Positions 7,001-14,876 of a stretch of DNA of 21,897 nucleotides are shown here, in pieces. The number at the start of each line of letters is the position of its first letter. Within the stretch, counting starts at the first letter, position 1. The translations under genes and the position numbers were made by a program. Source of the stretch: RGIG4140 sp045532865 (GTDB lineage Bacteria; Pseudomonadota; Alphaproteobacteria; CAAHEQ01; UBA3637); contig JAZSGT010000060.1 of assembly GCA_045532865.1 (NCBI GenBank), positions 1-21,897 of the forward strand. The letters run 5' to 3'. The notes beneath the pieces were generated by a model. The model saw nothing but the letters and a program-made list of their open reading frames with translations, was not told the origin of the DNA and searched no databases.

Positions 7001-7792
7001 TTATTTACAAGTCAATTTTTTTGCTTCTGCGGCAGCTCTATCTTTCAACTTTTTATCAGCTTTTGGAAACTCAGTTGGTAATGATTTAAACGCTGTACAC
7101 GCTTCCGTTTTTTTATTCAGCTTGTTCATTGTAAGACCAAGTTTTAAGAGGTTATCTGCTGCTTTTGAATTTTTCTTATATTTTGTAAACCCATCAGCAA
7201 AAATCCCAACAGCCTGTTCATAAAGCCCTCTTGCATAGTAAGTTTCACCCAACCAATAATTTGCATTTCCAACCAAAGATGATTTTGGATAATCATTCAT
7301 AAATGCAGTAAATGCCCCCTCAGCAGCTTTATAATCACCTTTTTTCATAATATTATAAGCATTATCATATGCCTTTTGAGCATCCCCTTTTGAAGAAACG
7401 TCTTTTCCTTTTGTTACAGAACTTGTTTCCTTTTCATTTTTCAACATATTAAAACGAACATCAATATCAGCATTCATTTTGGTTAAACGTTCGTCTAATC
7501 GTTTTTGCTGAAACTCTAATTGTTCCATTTTTGCCGTTAAATCTTTAACCACAGCATCTTGTGCACTAACACGATTGTACAAATCTTCCAAATTGCCTGC
7601 TGAAGTAGATACACCCTTTTCTTCACTCCCTTCACTAACAGGCGAAGATTGATAAATTTTTCGTTGCAAAGCATTAATATCTTTTTCCAAACGCGTTACT
7701 TTGTCACTCAATATATCCATTTTAATATCAGCATGAGCTGAAACAAATGAAACACTTGAAAGTAAAAATGCTGTTAAGATAATTTTTTTCAT
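7001..7792 (-). CDS. cpoB: CpoB/YbgF, Tol-Pal associated periplasmic TPR protein
   Basis: CpoB coordinates peptidoglycan synthesis with outer-membrane constriction at division. The 263-residue product has a Sec signal peptide (about 1-21, ending AHA before D), then an N-terminal coiled coil (heptad-like LEKDINALQRKI and later KMEQLEFQQKRLDERL), a charged linker, and a C-terminal TPR domain from about 138 onward (KAYDNAYNIMKKGDYKAAEG, then ANYWLGETYYARGLYEQAVG). This is the usual CpoB order. GAGG lies just before the ATG. It follows pal after 81 bases holding a strong hairpin, so it may be expressed at a lower level than pal. Confidence 0.93.
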   Translation of the reverse strand: MKKIILTAFLLSSVSFVSAHADIKMDILSDKVTRLEKDINALQRKIYQSSPVSEGSEEKGVSTSAGNLEDLYNRVSAQDAVVKDLTAKMEQLEFQQKRLDERLTKMNADIDVRFNMLKNEKETSSVTKGKDVSSKGDAQKAYDNAYNIMKKGDYKAAEGAFTAFMNDYPKSSLVGNANYWLGETYYARGLYEQAVGIFADGFTKYKKNSKAADNLLKLGLTMNKLNKKTEACTAFKSLPTEFPKADKKLKDRAAAEAKKLTCK

Positions 7793-7804
7793 ATTATTTC
7801 CTCA

Positions 7805-7839
7805 TATAAAAACTCTTCCTATTTTACTAGGAAGAGTTT
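7805..7839 (-). terminator. Terminator or attenuator between pal and cpoB
   Basis: On the minus strand AAACTCTTCCTA (7839-7828) pairs with TAGGAAGAGTTT (7821-7810) around a 6-base loop and is followed by more T residues. It lies just after pal. Partial termination here would yield more Pal than CpoB, TilS and FtsH, as expected for an abundant structural lipoprotein. Confidence 0.85.
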
Positions 7840-7873
7840 TTTTTAACAAGTGTTTTTTTAAAAAACACAATTT

Positions 7874-8368
7874 TTAATAAGCAACTGTTGTTGCGTTACG
7901 ATTTTTTGCCCAAGCTTCTTCTGTTGAACCTGGAACAACTGGTCTTTCTTTACCATAAGAAATGATTCTGATACGATCTGAAGAAATACCTTTCATAACC
8001 AAGAAACGACGAGCTTCGTCAGCACGGCGTTCACCTAATGCCAAGTTATATTCTTCTGTACCACGTTCGTCACAACGACCTTCGATAACAACTAAAACAC
8101 GTGGATTTGCTTTTAACCATTCAGCTTGAGCAGCTAAAACTGATTTTGAATCACCATCTAAATCAGAGCTGTTTAAAGCAAAATAAACAACGTTTTGATT
8201 TTCATCTTTGAATTTTTGTGTCATAGCTGTTTCTTGCAAATCAGAAATGTTCACATTATCATTCCAGCCACCTTGACCATTGCCATATAAATCAGCACCA
8301 TCTTTTTGAGATGCACAAGCACTCAAGAAAGAAACTGCACAAATAACTGCGAGTAATCTTTTTAACAT
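7874..8368 (-). CDS. pal: Peptidoglycan-associated lipoprotein Pal
   Basis: Pal is the outer-membrane lipoprotein that grips peptidoglycan and works with Tol in envelope constriction. The 164-residue product has a signal peptide with lipobox L-S-A-C (Cys18), a short linker, and an OmpA-like domain from about residue 55 onward with the peptidoglycan-binding signature NLALGERRADEARRFL followed by ISYGKERP. Length and architecture match alphaproteobacterial Pal. A strong AAGGAAG ribosome binding site precedes the ATG. The gene has no tolB in front of it: the next gene is divergent, so tolQRAB must be elsewhere or lost. TTGACT at 8468-8463 is a plausible -35, but the -10 is poor. Confidence 0.97.
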   Translation of the reverse strand: MLKRLLAVICAVSFLSACASQKDGADLYGNGQGGWNDNVNISDLQETAMTQKFKDENQNVVYFALNSSDLDGDSKSVLAAQAEWLKANPRVLVVIEGRCDERGTEEYNLALGERRADEARRFLVMKGISSDRIRIISYGKERPVVPGSTEEAWAKNRNATTVAY

Positions 8369-8498
8369 CTTTTTCTTCCTTTTTTAAAAAATTATTAACA
8401 CATAAACGGTAGAGAAACCTCATCTATCCTTAAGTGTAATAAAAAACACAATCTCATTGAAAAGTCAAGATATTTTTTAATCAAGTTACTCTTTTTTA

Positions 8499-8527
8499 TT
8501 GAATTTTATTTTAAATATTCTTATACT
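8499..8527 (+). promoter_or_regulatory. Promoter of the MATE exporter gene
   Basis: TTGAAT (8499-8504) and TATACT (8522-8527) are separated by 17 bases, close to the sigma-70 consensus, about 30 bases before the start codon. Confidence 0.7.
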
Positions 8528-8555
8528 GCTTCCACATTTTTAAAGGATTAACACC

Positions 8556-9962
8556 ATGAAAAATATGACCACAGGCAACCCCTTAAAACTCATTCTACTT
8601 TTTATGATCCCAATTCTTATTGGGAATATTTTTCATCAATTTTATATTTTATCAGATTTGTATATTTTGGGTCATTATTTAGGAATTAGAGCTTTGGCAA
8701 TTGCTGGAGCAATGACTCCCATTTTTATTATGGCTGTCATGACTTCTCTTGGATTTACAAACGGCTTATCTATTATTACAGCTCAACGTTTTGGGGCTAA
8801 TGACATCAAAAATGTGAGAAAATCTTTTGCCATTGGAATTGTCCTTAGCACAGCCTTTGCTTTTTTTATATTTTGTTTTTTAATTTTAAAGATGGATTTA
8901 ATCCTCAAACTCATGAATGTTCCTCAAGATATTTTTGTTGATGCAGGAAGATTTATGAGTATTCTTTCTTATGGCGTAATTGCTATTGTATTTTACAATT
9001 TTTTAGCTGGCATTTTAAGGTCATTAGGTGACAGTAAAACCCCTCTTTATTATCTGATTTTTTCATCTGTATTAAATATACTTATTAATATAACATTCAT
9101 TGTTAAATTTCACTTAGATGTTACTGGCGTTGCTTTTGGAACTTGTATTGCACAATTTATATCAGCCATTTTATGTTTAATATATATGCTCATAAAATAC
9201 CCAATGCTTCGCATTAAAAAAAGAGACTTTTCTTTTGATTTTAAATATGTTTTAGAACACTTAAAAATTGCTTTTCCTATGATGGTTCAATTTTCAATTA
9301 TTGGACTTGGAGTCATTACTGTTCAAAGTGTTTGTAACCAATTTGGAACTGACACTATTGCAGCTTTTTCTGCAGCAACCAGAATTGAACAGCTCGCAAC
9401 TTTACCACTTTTTTCACTCGGCCATGCCCTTACAACTTATGTTGCTCAAAACTTTGGAGCTAGATTAATTCGCAGAATTAGACAAGGTGTTTTACAGTGT
9501 TTTATTCTCTCATCTGGAGCCAGTGTTATCTTAGCAATTTTGTCTTATGTTTGGGGCAAAAATTTGGCGGCTCTTTTTCTTAACAATCCAAGTGAAGAAA
9601 TTTTAGCTCAATCGACTATGTATATTCAAATCACAACTTTGTTTTATATTTTCTTGGCTCAAATCTTTATCTTCAGACAAACTCTTCAAGGAATGGGCAG
9701 AGCCATTATTCCTTTAATTTCTGGCATTATTGAACTAATTATGAGATGGTTTGCAGCCTTTTCACTAGCAGCATATATGGGGTACAAAGGCATTTGCTAT
9801 GCAGGTCCAATTGCTTGGACCAGTGCTGCTATTTTCGTTTTTATGAGTTATATTGTTTTAATCAAACGATTTAATGTACCTCTTTTTGGTCCTCTTGATC
9901 AAAAATCACCTATCAAAAAAGAATTGCAGCCAAATTATCCTCAAAAAAATATCCAAAATTGA
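8556..9962 (+). CDS. MATE-family multidrug/organic cation efflux transporter
   Basis: This 468-residue, strongly hydrophobic protein has about 12 transmembrane helices in two similar halves. The N-terminus, TTGNPLKLILLFMIPILIGN, followed by the 'DLYILGHYLG' and 'GAMTPIFIMA' region, is the characteristic opening of the MATE family, which exports drugs or metabolites using Na+ or H+ gradients. The second half repeats the pattern (IAFPMMVQFSI, then AAFSAATRIEQLATLP). Substrate cannot be inferred. AAAGGA (8542-8547) precedes the ATG, and the gene has its own promoter. It is divergent from pal with about 190 bases between. It ends shortly before the tRNA-Lys promoter without a clear terminator. 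Confidence 0.9.
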   Translation: MKNMTTGNPLKLILLFMIPILIGNIFHQFYILSDLYILGHYLGIRALAIAGAMTPIFIMAVMTSLGFTNGLSIITAQRFGANDIKNVRKSFAIGIVLSTAFAFFIFCFLILKMDLILKLMNVPQDIFVDAGRFMSILSYGVIAIVFYNFLAGILRSLGDSKTPLYYLIFSSVLNILINITFIVKFHLDVTGVAFGTCIAQFISAILCLIYMLIKYPMLRIKKRDFSFDFKYVLEHLKIAFPMMVQFSIIGLGVITVQSVCNQFGTDTIAAFSAATRIEQLATLPLFSLGHALTTYVAQNFGARLIRRIRQGVLQCFILSSGASVILAILSYVWGKNLAALFLNNPSEEILAQSTMYIQITTLFYIFLAQIFIFRQTLQGMGRAIIPLISGIIELIMRWFAAFSLAAYMGYKGICYAGPIAWTSAAIFVFMSYIVLIKRFNVPLFGPLDQKSPIKKELQPNYPQKNIQN

Positions 9963-9970
9963 TTTTATAC

Positions 9971-9999
9971 TTGCATTTTTATTTAAAATCTTATATAAA
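9971..9999 (+). promoter_or_regulatory. Promoter of tRNA-Lys
   Basis: TTGCAT (9971-9976) and TATAAA (9994-9999) with a 17-base spacer lie 10 bases before the mature 5' end of the tRNA. Confidence 0.75.
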
Positions 10000-10009
10000 T
10001 ATCTTCATT

Positions 10010-10085
<76 letters not shown>

Positions 10086-10102
10086 CCTTTTTATTTGATA
10101 CA

Positions 10103-10187
10103 AAATATGAAAAATCAACAATTACATTTTTTTATTTTTAACTTTTTCGCCTAAGGGCGAGCAGATTTTTCATATTTAAATTTTTTA
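10103..10187 (+). promoter_or_regulatory. Inverted-repeat leader region with a possible Phe-rich leader peptide, upstream of the DAHP synthase gene
   Basis: AAATATGAAAAATC (10103-10116) and GATTTTTCATATTT (10164-10177) form a perfect 14-bp inverted repeat, followed by AAATTTTTT. Inside, TCGCC (10147-10151) and GGCGA (10156-10160) form a small hairpin. The same stretch reads as a 15-codon frame from ATG 10107 to TAA 10152-10154, translating as MKNQQLHFFIFNFFA with five phenylalanines. This suggests a terminator for the tRNA transcript, a phenylalanine attenuator for the downstream DAHP synthase gene, or both. There is no clear ribosome binding site for the small frame. T-rich DNA makes Phe codons cheap, and the stem order is not the textbook attenuator order. 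The structure is certain; the attenuator role is a hypothesis. Confidence 0.5.
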
Positions 10188-10225
10188 CTTATTTTATTGT
10201 TTCATTTTTTTAAAAAGGTTTTATC

Positions 10226-11260
10226 ATGACATTTTCAATTATTCGTCCCCTTCCAACTGTTCAAGAAGTTATTGAACAATATCCACTTTCATCAACTGCA
10301 AAACAAATCAAAAAAAATCGTGATAAAGAGATTAGCAACATTTTTAACGGCACAGATTCACGCATGGCTTTAATTGTTGGCCCTTGTTCTGCAGATTATG
10401 AACAATCTGTTTTAGAATATGTTTTAAAACTCTCAAAACTACAAGAAGAAGTGAAAGAAAAATTTGTTTTAATCCCTCGAATTTATACCAATAAACCACG
10501 CACCAATGGTTTGGGATACAAAGGATTAATGCATCAACCTAATCCATGCCAAGAACCTGATATTTCTTCTGGAATTTTAGCTTTACGCCGGCTTCATTTA
10601 AAATGTTTTGAAGAATCTGGATTAACAGCTGCTGATGAAATGCTTTATCCAGATGTTTTAGGATATTTAGAAGATATTTTAGGCTATATCGCTGTTGGTG
10701 CACGCAGTGTTGAAAATCAACAACATCGCCTTGTTTCAAGTGGAATTGACGTACCTGTTGGGATGAAAAATCCAACTAGTGGAGATTTAGGCGTTATGTT
10801 CAATGCAATTCATGCTGCGCAAAGTAAACATGCTTTTGCTTACAAAAAACAAGAAGTTCGTACTTCTGGGAACGAGCTGGCTCATGTGATATTAAGAGGT
10901 TATTCCACAAAAAATGGAGAAAATATTTCAAATTATCATTACGAGGATTTAAAAAATGTTGATTCCTTGTATAAGAAAAATCAACATCTCAAAAACCCGG
11001 CAATTATTGTTGATTTAAATCACGCCAATTCTGGAAAAAATTATAAAGAACAACCTAGAATTGCACATAACGTTATGGAAAGCAGACAAGAAAATCCTGA
11101 TTTAAAAAAAATTGTTAAAGGATTAATGATTGAAAGTTATCTTGAGGAAGGTCGTCAAGAATTAGAAGATGGTGTTTATGGAAAATCTATAACTGATGCT
11201 TGCCTTGGGTGGAAAGATACTGAAAAACTTATCTTAAATCTTGCCAATATGTGTGAATAA
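10226..11260 (+). CDS. aroF: 3-deoxy-7-phosphoheptulonate (DAHP) synthase, type I
   Basis: The enzyme joins phosphoenolpyruvate and erythrose 4-phosphate as the first step of the shikimate pathway. The 344 residues carry the type I motifs in order: GPCS (52-55), KPRTNGLGYKG (90-100), GARSVENQQHR (158-168), KNPTSGDL (181-188), DLNHANSGK (263-271), GLMIESYLEEG (299-309) and YGKSITDACLGW (318-329). Metal ligands by analogy with E. coli AroG are C54, H266, E303 and D324. The version KNPTSGDL and the RTSGNELAHVILRG block look more like the Firmicutes-type AroF than E. coli AroG, and many alphaproteobacteria use the unrelated type II enzyme, so transfer is possible. The symbol is a family-level choice, since aroF, aroG and aroH cannot be told apart here. 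AAGG precedes the ATG, and an unusual leader region lies upstream. Confidence 0.93.
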   Translation: MTFSIIRPLPTVQEVIEQYPLSSTAKQIKKNRDKEISNIFNGTDSRMALIVGPCSADYEQSVLEYVLKLSKLQEEVKEKFVLIPRIYTNKPRTNGLGYKGLMHQPNPCQEPDISSGILALRRLHLKCFEESGLTAADEMLYPDVLGYLEDILGYIAVGARSVENQQHRLVSSGIDVPVGMKNPTSGDLGVMFNAIHAAQSKHAFAYKKQEVRTSGNELAHVILRGYSTKNGENISNYHYEDLKNVDSLYKKNQHLKNPAIIVDLNHANSGKNYKEQPRIAHNVMESRQENPDLKKIVKGLMIESYLEEGRQELEDGVYGKSITDACLGWKDTEKLILNLANMCE

Positions 11261-11281
11261 CCCTTATTATCTAAACAACAG

Positions 11282-11310
11282 ACCCACGTGGTATACACGT
11301 GGGTTTTATT
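11282..11310 (+). terminator. Terminator after the DAHP synthase gene
   Basis: ACCCACGTG (11282-11290) and CACGTGGGT (11296-11304) form a 9-bp stem with a 5-base loop followed by TTTATTATAA. Confidence 0.9.
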
Positions 11311-11319
11311 ATAAACAAA

Positions 11320-12579
11320 TTAATGAAATACGTCTTCAATTTGACTGCCCTTTGTAGATATCATATCAAAGTTGTCAACCCTTGCCTTCTCAAATTCTTT
11401 TTTTTGCCTATTATAAATTAAATATTTTTTTTCTGCATCAGGGACAACATTATAATCAATTTCTTTTTGAAAAATAATTTCTTTTTTTAAAACAAAAACA
11501 TAATCTAACTTGTTTAATTTATTTAAATCGTTTGAGATATCTGTGTCTTTTTCATATTCAAAATATGTCTTCCTATCAAAAGGAAGAAAATACTTAGCAA
11601 TATTTTTCTTTTCTTCTTCTGTGAATTTCCCAATTTTAACAATTCCAACATCAGCCTTTTCTTTAATCCGAATCCAGTCTTTTGGGACTACATTTTTTGT
11701 ATTTTCATAAGCCTTTTTCCCAGACAACCAAACTCTAGGCGCAATGACTATTTTATCTTTGTTTTGATTTAACCATGCTCCCCACCAAGAAAATGTTGAA
11801 TTTGCAATAATATTATGTTTGCACAAACTCATTAAATACATATCAAATACAGCGTCTCCCCCCCGATTATTTTCTACAACCATATGATTATATTTAACTT
11901 TTAAATTATTTTTAACCCACTTTGTATCATCTGAAAAAATATAGAAAAAAGGATTATCTACTTTTGAAGCTATATAATCCATAGCCAACAAATAATAATG
12001 ATTTGATAATACATCATTTTTAAAATTCCTCAAATAATCGCCTCTTCTAATATGAACGGCAACTGAATTTGTTTCATTCATTTTTTTTGCTAAATTTTTA
12101 TTCACACTATTTAATTCTTTTTTTAATTTAAACTCATTTAAAATATCTTCACGATATTCCTTAAAAAACGCTTCATTTTGAAAATAACCATCTAAATACT
12201 GAAAAGAATCATCACCCATCACTTGTTCAAAACTTGCCTTTGAACCTCTTTCAAAAAAAGCTTTTTGATATTTAGGTTTTTCCTCTAAAATAACATTTTT
12301 AGGTATCAAAAAGGAATTAAAAATCCGAGATGTTGTCCTCAACACTTTTAAAATTTTATTATGCCTTTTTGCATAAGAAAAAGCAGTAGCATATTGAAAC
12401 ATATTGTTCCCTAGTCCACCATACAATTTAACAACAACTTCATGTGGTTTTATCTCATACGTTGGTGTAAATTTTTCAAATTTAACAAAAAAAATCTCTG
12501 TAATAAAGAATACTGTACATAAAACAGCAAAAAAATAAAAAAGAACTTTTTTTAATTTATTAATTAGTATTTGTGCCAT
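11320..12579 (-). CDS. GT11-family glycosyltransferase, alpha-1,2-fucosyltransferase-like, with N-terminal membrane anchor
   Basis: The core matches GT11 enzymes, which move fucose from GDP-fucose to galactose of a glycan: GGLGNNMFQYA (54-64), HIRRGDY (176-182), FSDD (215-218) and NSTFSWWGAWLN (260-271). HxRRGDY is the GDP-fucose binding motif. Unusually, residues about 11-32 (KVLFYFFAVLCTVFFITEIFF) form one hydrophobic helix after a basic start, giving a membrane-anchored topology, whereas the usual bacterial GT11 enzymes are soluble. About 125 residues follow the last conserved motif, a charged C-terminal extension of unknown role. The gene overlaps the upstream MFS gene by 20 bases, so translation is coupled. 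Acceptor sugar and linkage cannot be proved from sequence. Confidence 0.85.
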   Translation of the reverse strand: MAQILINKLKKVLFYFFAVLCTVFFITEIFFVKFEKFTPTYEIKPHEVVVKLYGGLGNNMFQYATAFSYAKRHNKILKVLRTTSRIFNSFLIPKNVILEEKPKYQKAFFERGSKASFEQVMGDDSFQYLDGYFQNEAFFKEYREDILNEFKLKKELNSVNKNLAKKMNETNSVAVHIRRGDYLRNFKNDVLSNHYYLLAMDYIASKVDNPFFYIFSDDTKWVKNNLKVKYNHMVVENNRGGDAVFDMYLMSLCKHNIIANSTFSWWGAWLNQNKDKIVIAPRVWLSGKKAYENTKNVVPKDWIRIKEKADVGIVKIGKFTEEEKKNIAKYFLPFDRKTYFEYEKDTDISNDLNKLNKLDYVFVLKKEIIFQKEIDYNVVPDAEKKYLIYNRQKKEFEKARVDNFDMISTKGSQIEDVFH

Positions 12580-13759
12580 TAAATCTTCTTAAAATATATG
12601 CTGATGGTAAAAATAATAACAAAAAGATGAGTAAGTTAAATTGCATTGTATTCCCATCTAAAATAAACTTAGACATAATCAAACAGATAGCTGTCAACAA
12701 ACGACCTGCCATAGAATTAACTGAGGCACAAAGAGCTCTGTTTTTCGTTGTACTAATATCATGAATTCTTGCAATTGCACTGATAAGCCACGTTACTTGC
12801 AATGTAATCATCAAACACACAAAACAAAGCAAAATAATTGCAAAAGTAGCATTTGAAATAGATGCAGCCCACATCATTGCAAGAAAACTAAAAATAAATC
12901 CAAAATATGTAACCCATCCTAATTTTTCAAGAGATATTCTTTTTAAAATCGAATGAGCAAAGAATGATCCACTTGCTCTTGAAATATGATTCAAAAAGAA
13001 GATGACCCCAAAAAGTGTAACAGGCACCATCGCTAATTTCATAACAGGTTGCATACTCCACATAAAAATCTGATATGTTGCTGTCAAAAATGCTGAATAA
13101 GAAATCAAATTAACAAATTCTCTCTTTTTCAAAGCAATTTTGACAGATTTGAATAATGAAACATATTTTTCACCTAACGAATCCAATTTTTTTTCTGTCC
13201 CTTGGATATCAGGAATAAAGAACAATAAAATCGTTGACACCGTGGCAAACAAAATTGTAAGCAAAATAACTTTATCAGCTCCATAGGCATTAAATAACCA
13301 AGCCCCACTTAAAGAAGAAATACTTGTCCCCAATGAAATCCAAAAATATAATCTACCATATCGTTTTAACATGGCCGTTGTTTTGTTTTGGGTTTTTAAC
13401 AATTCATAGATATAAGAATCTCCTGTTCCAACAAATGAAACAATCACAAAAGCGTACAAAAACTCCCCTAAAAAAATAACAGCTTTTGTTGGCCAAAAAT
13501 ATAACAACACAAATCTCAAAATCAAAACAAGTCCAGAGCAAATAAGGATTTTTTTCTTCGAAACACGATCAGCAATATACCCCATAGGGACATCCAATAA
13601 AAGGCAAGTTAACGCACTCAACCCTTGCAGTAAGAAAAAATCTCCTAATGTAATACCAGAAGCTGAATAAAATAAATACAAAACTGGTAATAAAAAAATG
13701 TGGCTTTTTAAAAAAACCGACAAATTTAAAAGACCTAAAACAGATGTTATATTTAGCAT
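12560..13759 (-). CDS. MFS-type transporter
   Basis: This 399-residue, very hydrophobic protein has about 12 transmembrane helices. Between helices 2 and 3 lies DVPMGYIADRVSKKKIL, an MFS motif A-like loop (G-x-x-x-D-R-x-x-R/K-K). There is a central cytoplasmic loop around residues 185-212 rich in K, D and E, as expected between the two six-helix halves. Substrate unknown. AAGGGGA precedes the ATG. The 3' end overlaps the GT11 gene by 20 bases, so the two are a coupled pair and the transporter may move a glycan precursor or related small molecule; this is inference from position only. Confidence 0.85.
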   Translation of the reverse strand: MLNITSVLGLLNLSVFLKSHIFLLPVLYLFYSASGITLGDFFLLQGLSALTCLLLDVPMGYIADRVSKKKILICSGLVLILRFVLLYFWPTKAVIFLGEFLYAFVIVSFVGTGDSYIYELLKTQNKTTAMLKRYGRLYFWISLGTSISSLSGAWLFNAYGADKVILLTILFATVSTILLFFIPDIQGTEKKLDSLGEKYVSLFKSVKIALKKREFVNLISYSAFLTATYQIFMWSMQPVMKLAMVPVTLFGVIFFLNHISRASGSFFAHSILKRISLEKLGWVTYFGFIFSFLAMMWAASISNATFAIILLCFVCLMITLQVTWLISAIARIHDISTTKNRALCASVNSMAGRLLTAICLIMSKFILDGNTMQFNLLIFLLLFLPSAYILRRFNGTNTN

Positions 13760-13872
13760 AAAAATCCCCTTTTTTTTGGATACTATACTTTATTTTTTCT
13801 TTTTACAAGCACAAATTAGATATATTTTTAAAATCTCTTGTATATTTTAAAGTTGTTTGATATTTTCTTAAT

Positions 13873-14622
13873 ATGATTATATTAAAAAACTTTTTACGTA
13901 CCTTAAAAAACATCAATCCAGATATTCTAAAAATTGTTGCATTGGTAACAATGACAATGGATCACATTGGCCATGTTTTATTCCCTGGTGAGTTTATGGT
14001 ATTACGTTTTTTTGGAAGATTTTCTTTCCCAATATTTGCTTTTTTGTTAGCCTCACATCTGACAGAAAAAAACTTATTTAAAAAATATATTTTAAGACTT
14101 CTTCCTTTTGCTCTTTTATCTCTTATTTTTGTAACTCCCTTTGATATGTATATTAAAGAGACTTACAAACTAACCATTTTATGGTCATTATTCTTATGTG
14201 TTATCTCTCTTTTTTGTTTGGAAAAAATATCAAATGAAAAAACAACCTCTTATATTAAAGGTTTTTGTTATTTTTTAACCATAAGTATCGGCTTAACATT
14301 GTCTTTAATTGTTGATTATGGTTATTTTGGATATTTATTCATCATTTCATTATATGAATACTTTAAAACAAATAAAAATATCTACCTCTATTTAACTTTA
14401 TTTTTTTCATTTGTACTTAATTCAAAAGGATTTTTAACACATCCATTTATAGTCACAATTATGTGCACAACAAGTTTTCTTGTTACCTGCTTCTTATTAT
14501 GGCAAAAACGACCAACAAACAAAAACCACCTACGGTTCCTAAAACCATGGTGGCTTTTTTATGCCTACTTTCCACTTCACTTTTTGATTTTATATGTTAC
14601 ATATGTTTTTCTAAACAGCTAA
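13873..14622 (+). CDS. TraX-family membrane protein
   Basis: The 249-residue protein opens with NPDILKIVALVTMTMDHIGH, then LRFFGRFSFPIFAFLLASHL, and ends with FYAYFPLHFLILYVTYVFL, the recognisable blocks of the TraX family (F-plasmid TraX acetylates pilin). About eight transmembrane helices are expected. No conjugation gene is nearby, so the pilin role is unlikely; chromosomal TraX-like proteins may be acyltransferases acting on envelope or surface components, but this is not shown. The neighbouring MFS/GT11 pair (divergent, 113 bases away) makes a surface-glycan role worth considering. The ATG has no strong ribosome binding site, so the start is less certain. Confidence 0.8.
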   Translation: MIILKNFLRTLKNINPDILKIVALVTMTMDHIGHVLFPGEFMVLRFFGRFSFPIFAFLLASHLTEKNLFKKYILRLLPFALLSLIFVTPFDMYIKETYKLTILWSLFLCVISLFCLEKISNEKTTSYIKGFCYFLTISIGLTLSLIVDYGYFGYLFIISLYEYFKTNKNIYLYLTLFFSFVLNSKGFLTHPFIVTIMCTTSFLVTCFLLWQKRPTNKNHLRFLKPWWLFYAYFPLHFLILYVTYVFLNS

Positions 14623-14660
14623 AGACCTAAAAAAATCTTAGTGCCATCTTCAATCTTTTC

Positions 14661-14876
14661 TCAAAGTTTCCTTTTCTTCTTTTTGGCTGTTACTGTTTGT
14701 TTTTTCTTAGCCTTATGACCACCATAATCCCCCATTAAAGGATTGCCTAAAGAGGAATCACTCGACCCTCCCTTCATTAAAGAGTCATTTGTTTTTTTTG
14801 AAAAATCAAATGCATAAGTTGGAGTCATAAAAGCAAAAACACCCATTGCAAATATTAAAATAACCCATTTTTTCAT
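14661..14876 (-). CDS. Small secreted lysine-rich protein, 71 aa, unknown
   Basis: The N-terminus is a clear Sec signal peptide: MKKWVILIFAMGVFAFMTP ending TYA before FDF. The mature part of about 48 residues starts with a serine- and glycine-rich piece (SLMKGGSSDSSLGNP) and ends in a strongly basic tail rich in lysine (HKAKKKQTVTAKKKKRKL). AAGGGGG lies just upstream of the ATG, which supports real translation. It could bind nucleic acid, lipid A or peptidoglycan in the periplasm, or be an antimicrobial-like peptide; nothing more specific can be said. It converges with the TraX-family gene, with no strong terminator between them. Confidence 0.65.
   Translation of the reverse strand: MKKWVILIFAMGVFAFMTPTYAFDFSKKTNDSLMKGGSSDSSLGNPLMGDYGGHKAKKKQTVTAKKKKRKL

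Noticed and set aside
10103..10177. The 14-bp inverted repeat as the end of a mobile element or an integration site beside the tRNA
   Set aside because: No transposase, integrase, target duplication or partial tRNA copy is nearby. A terminator or leader explains it better.
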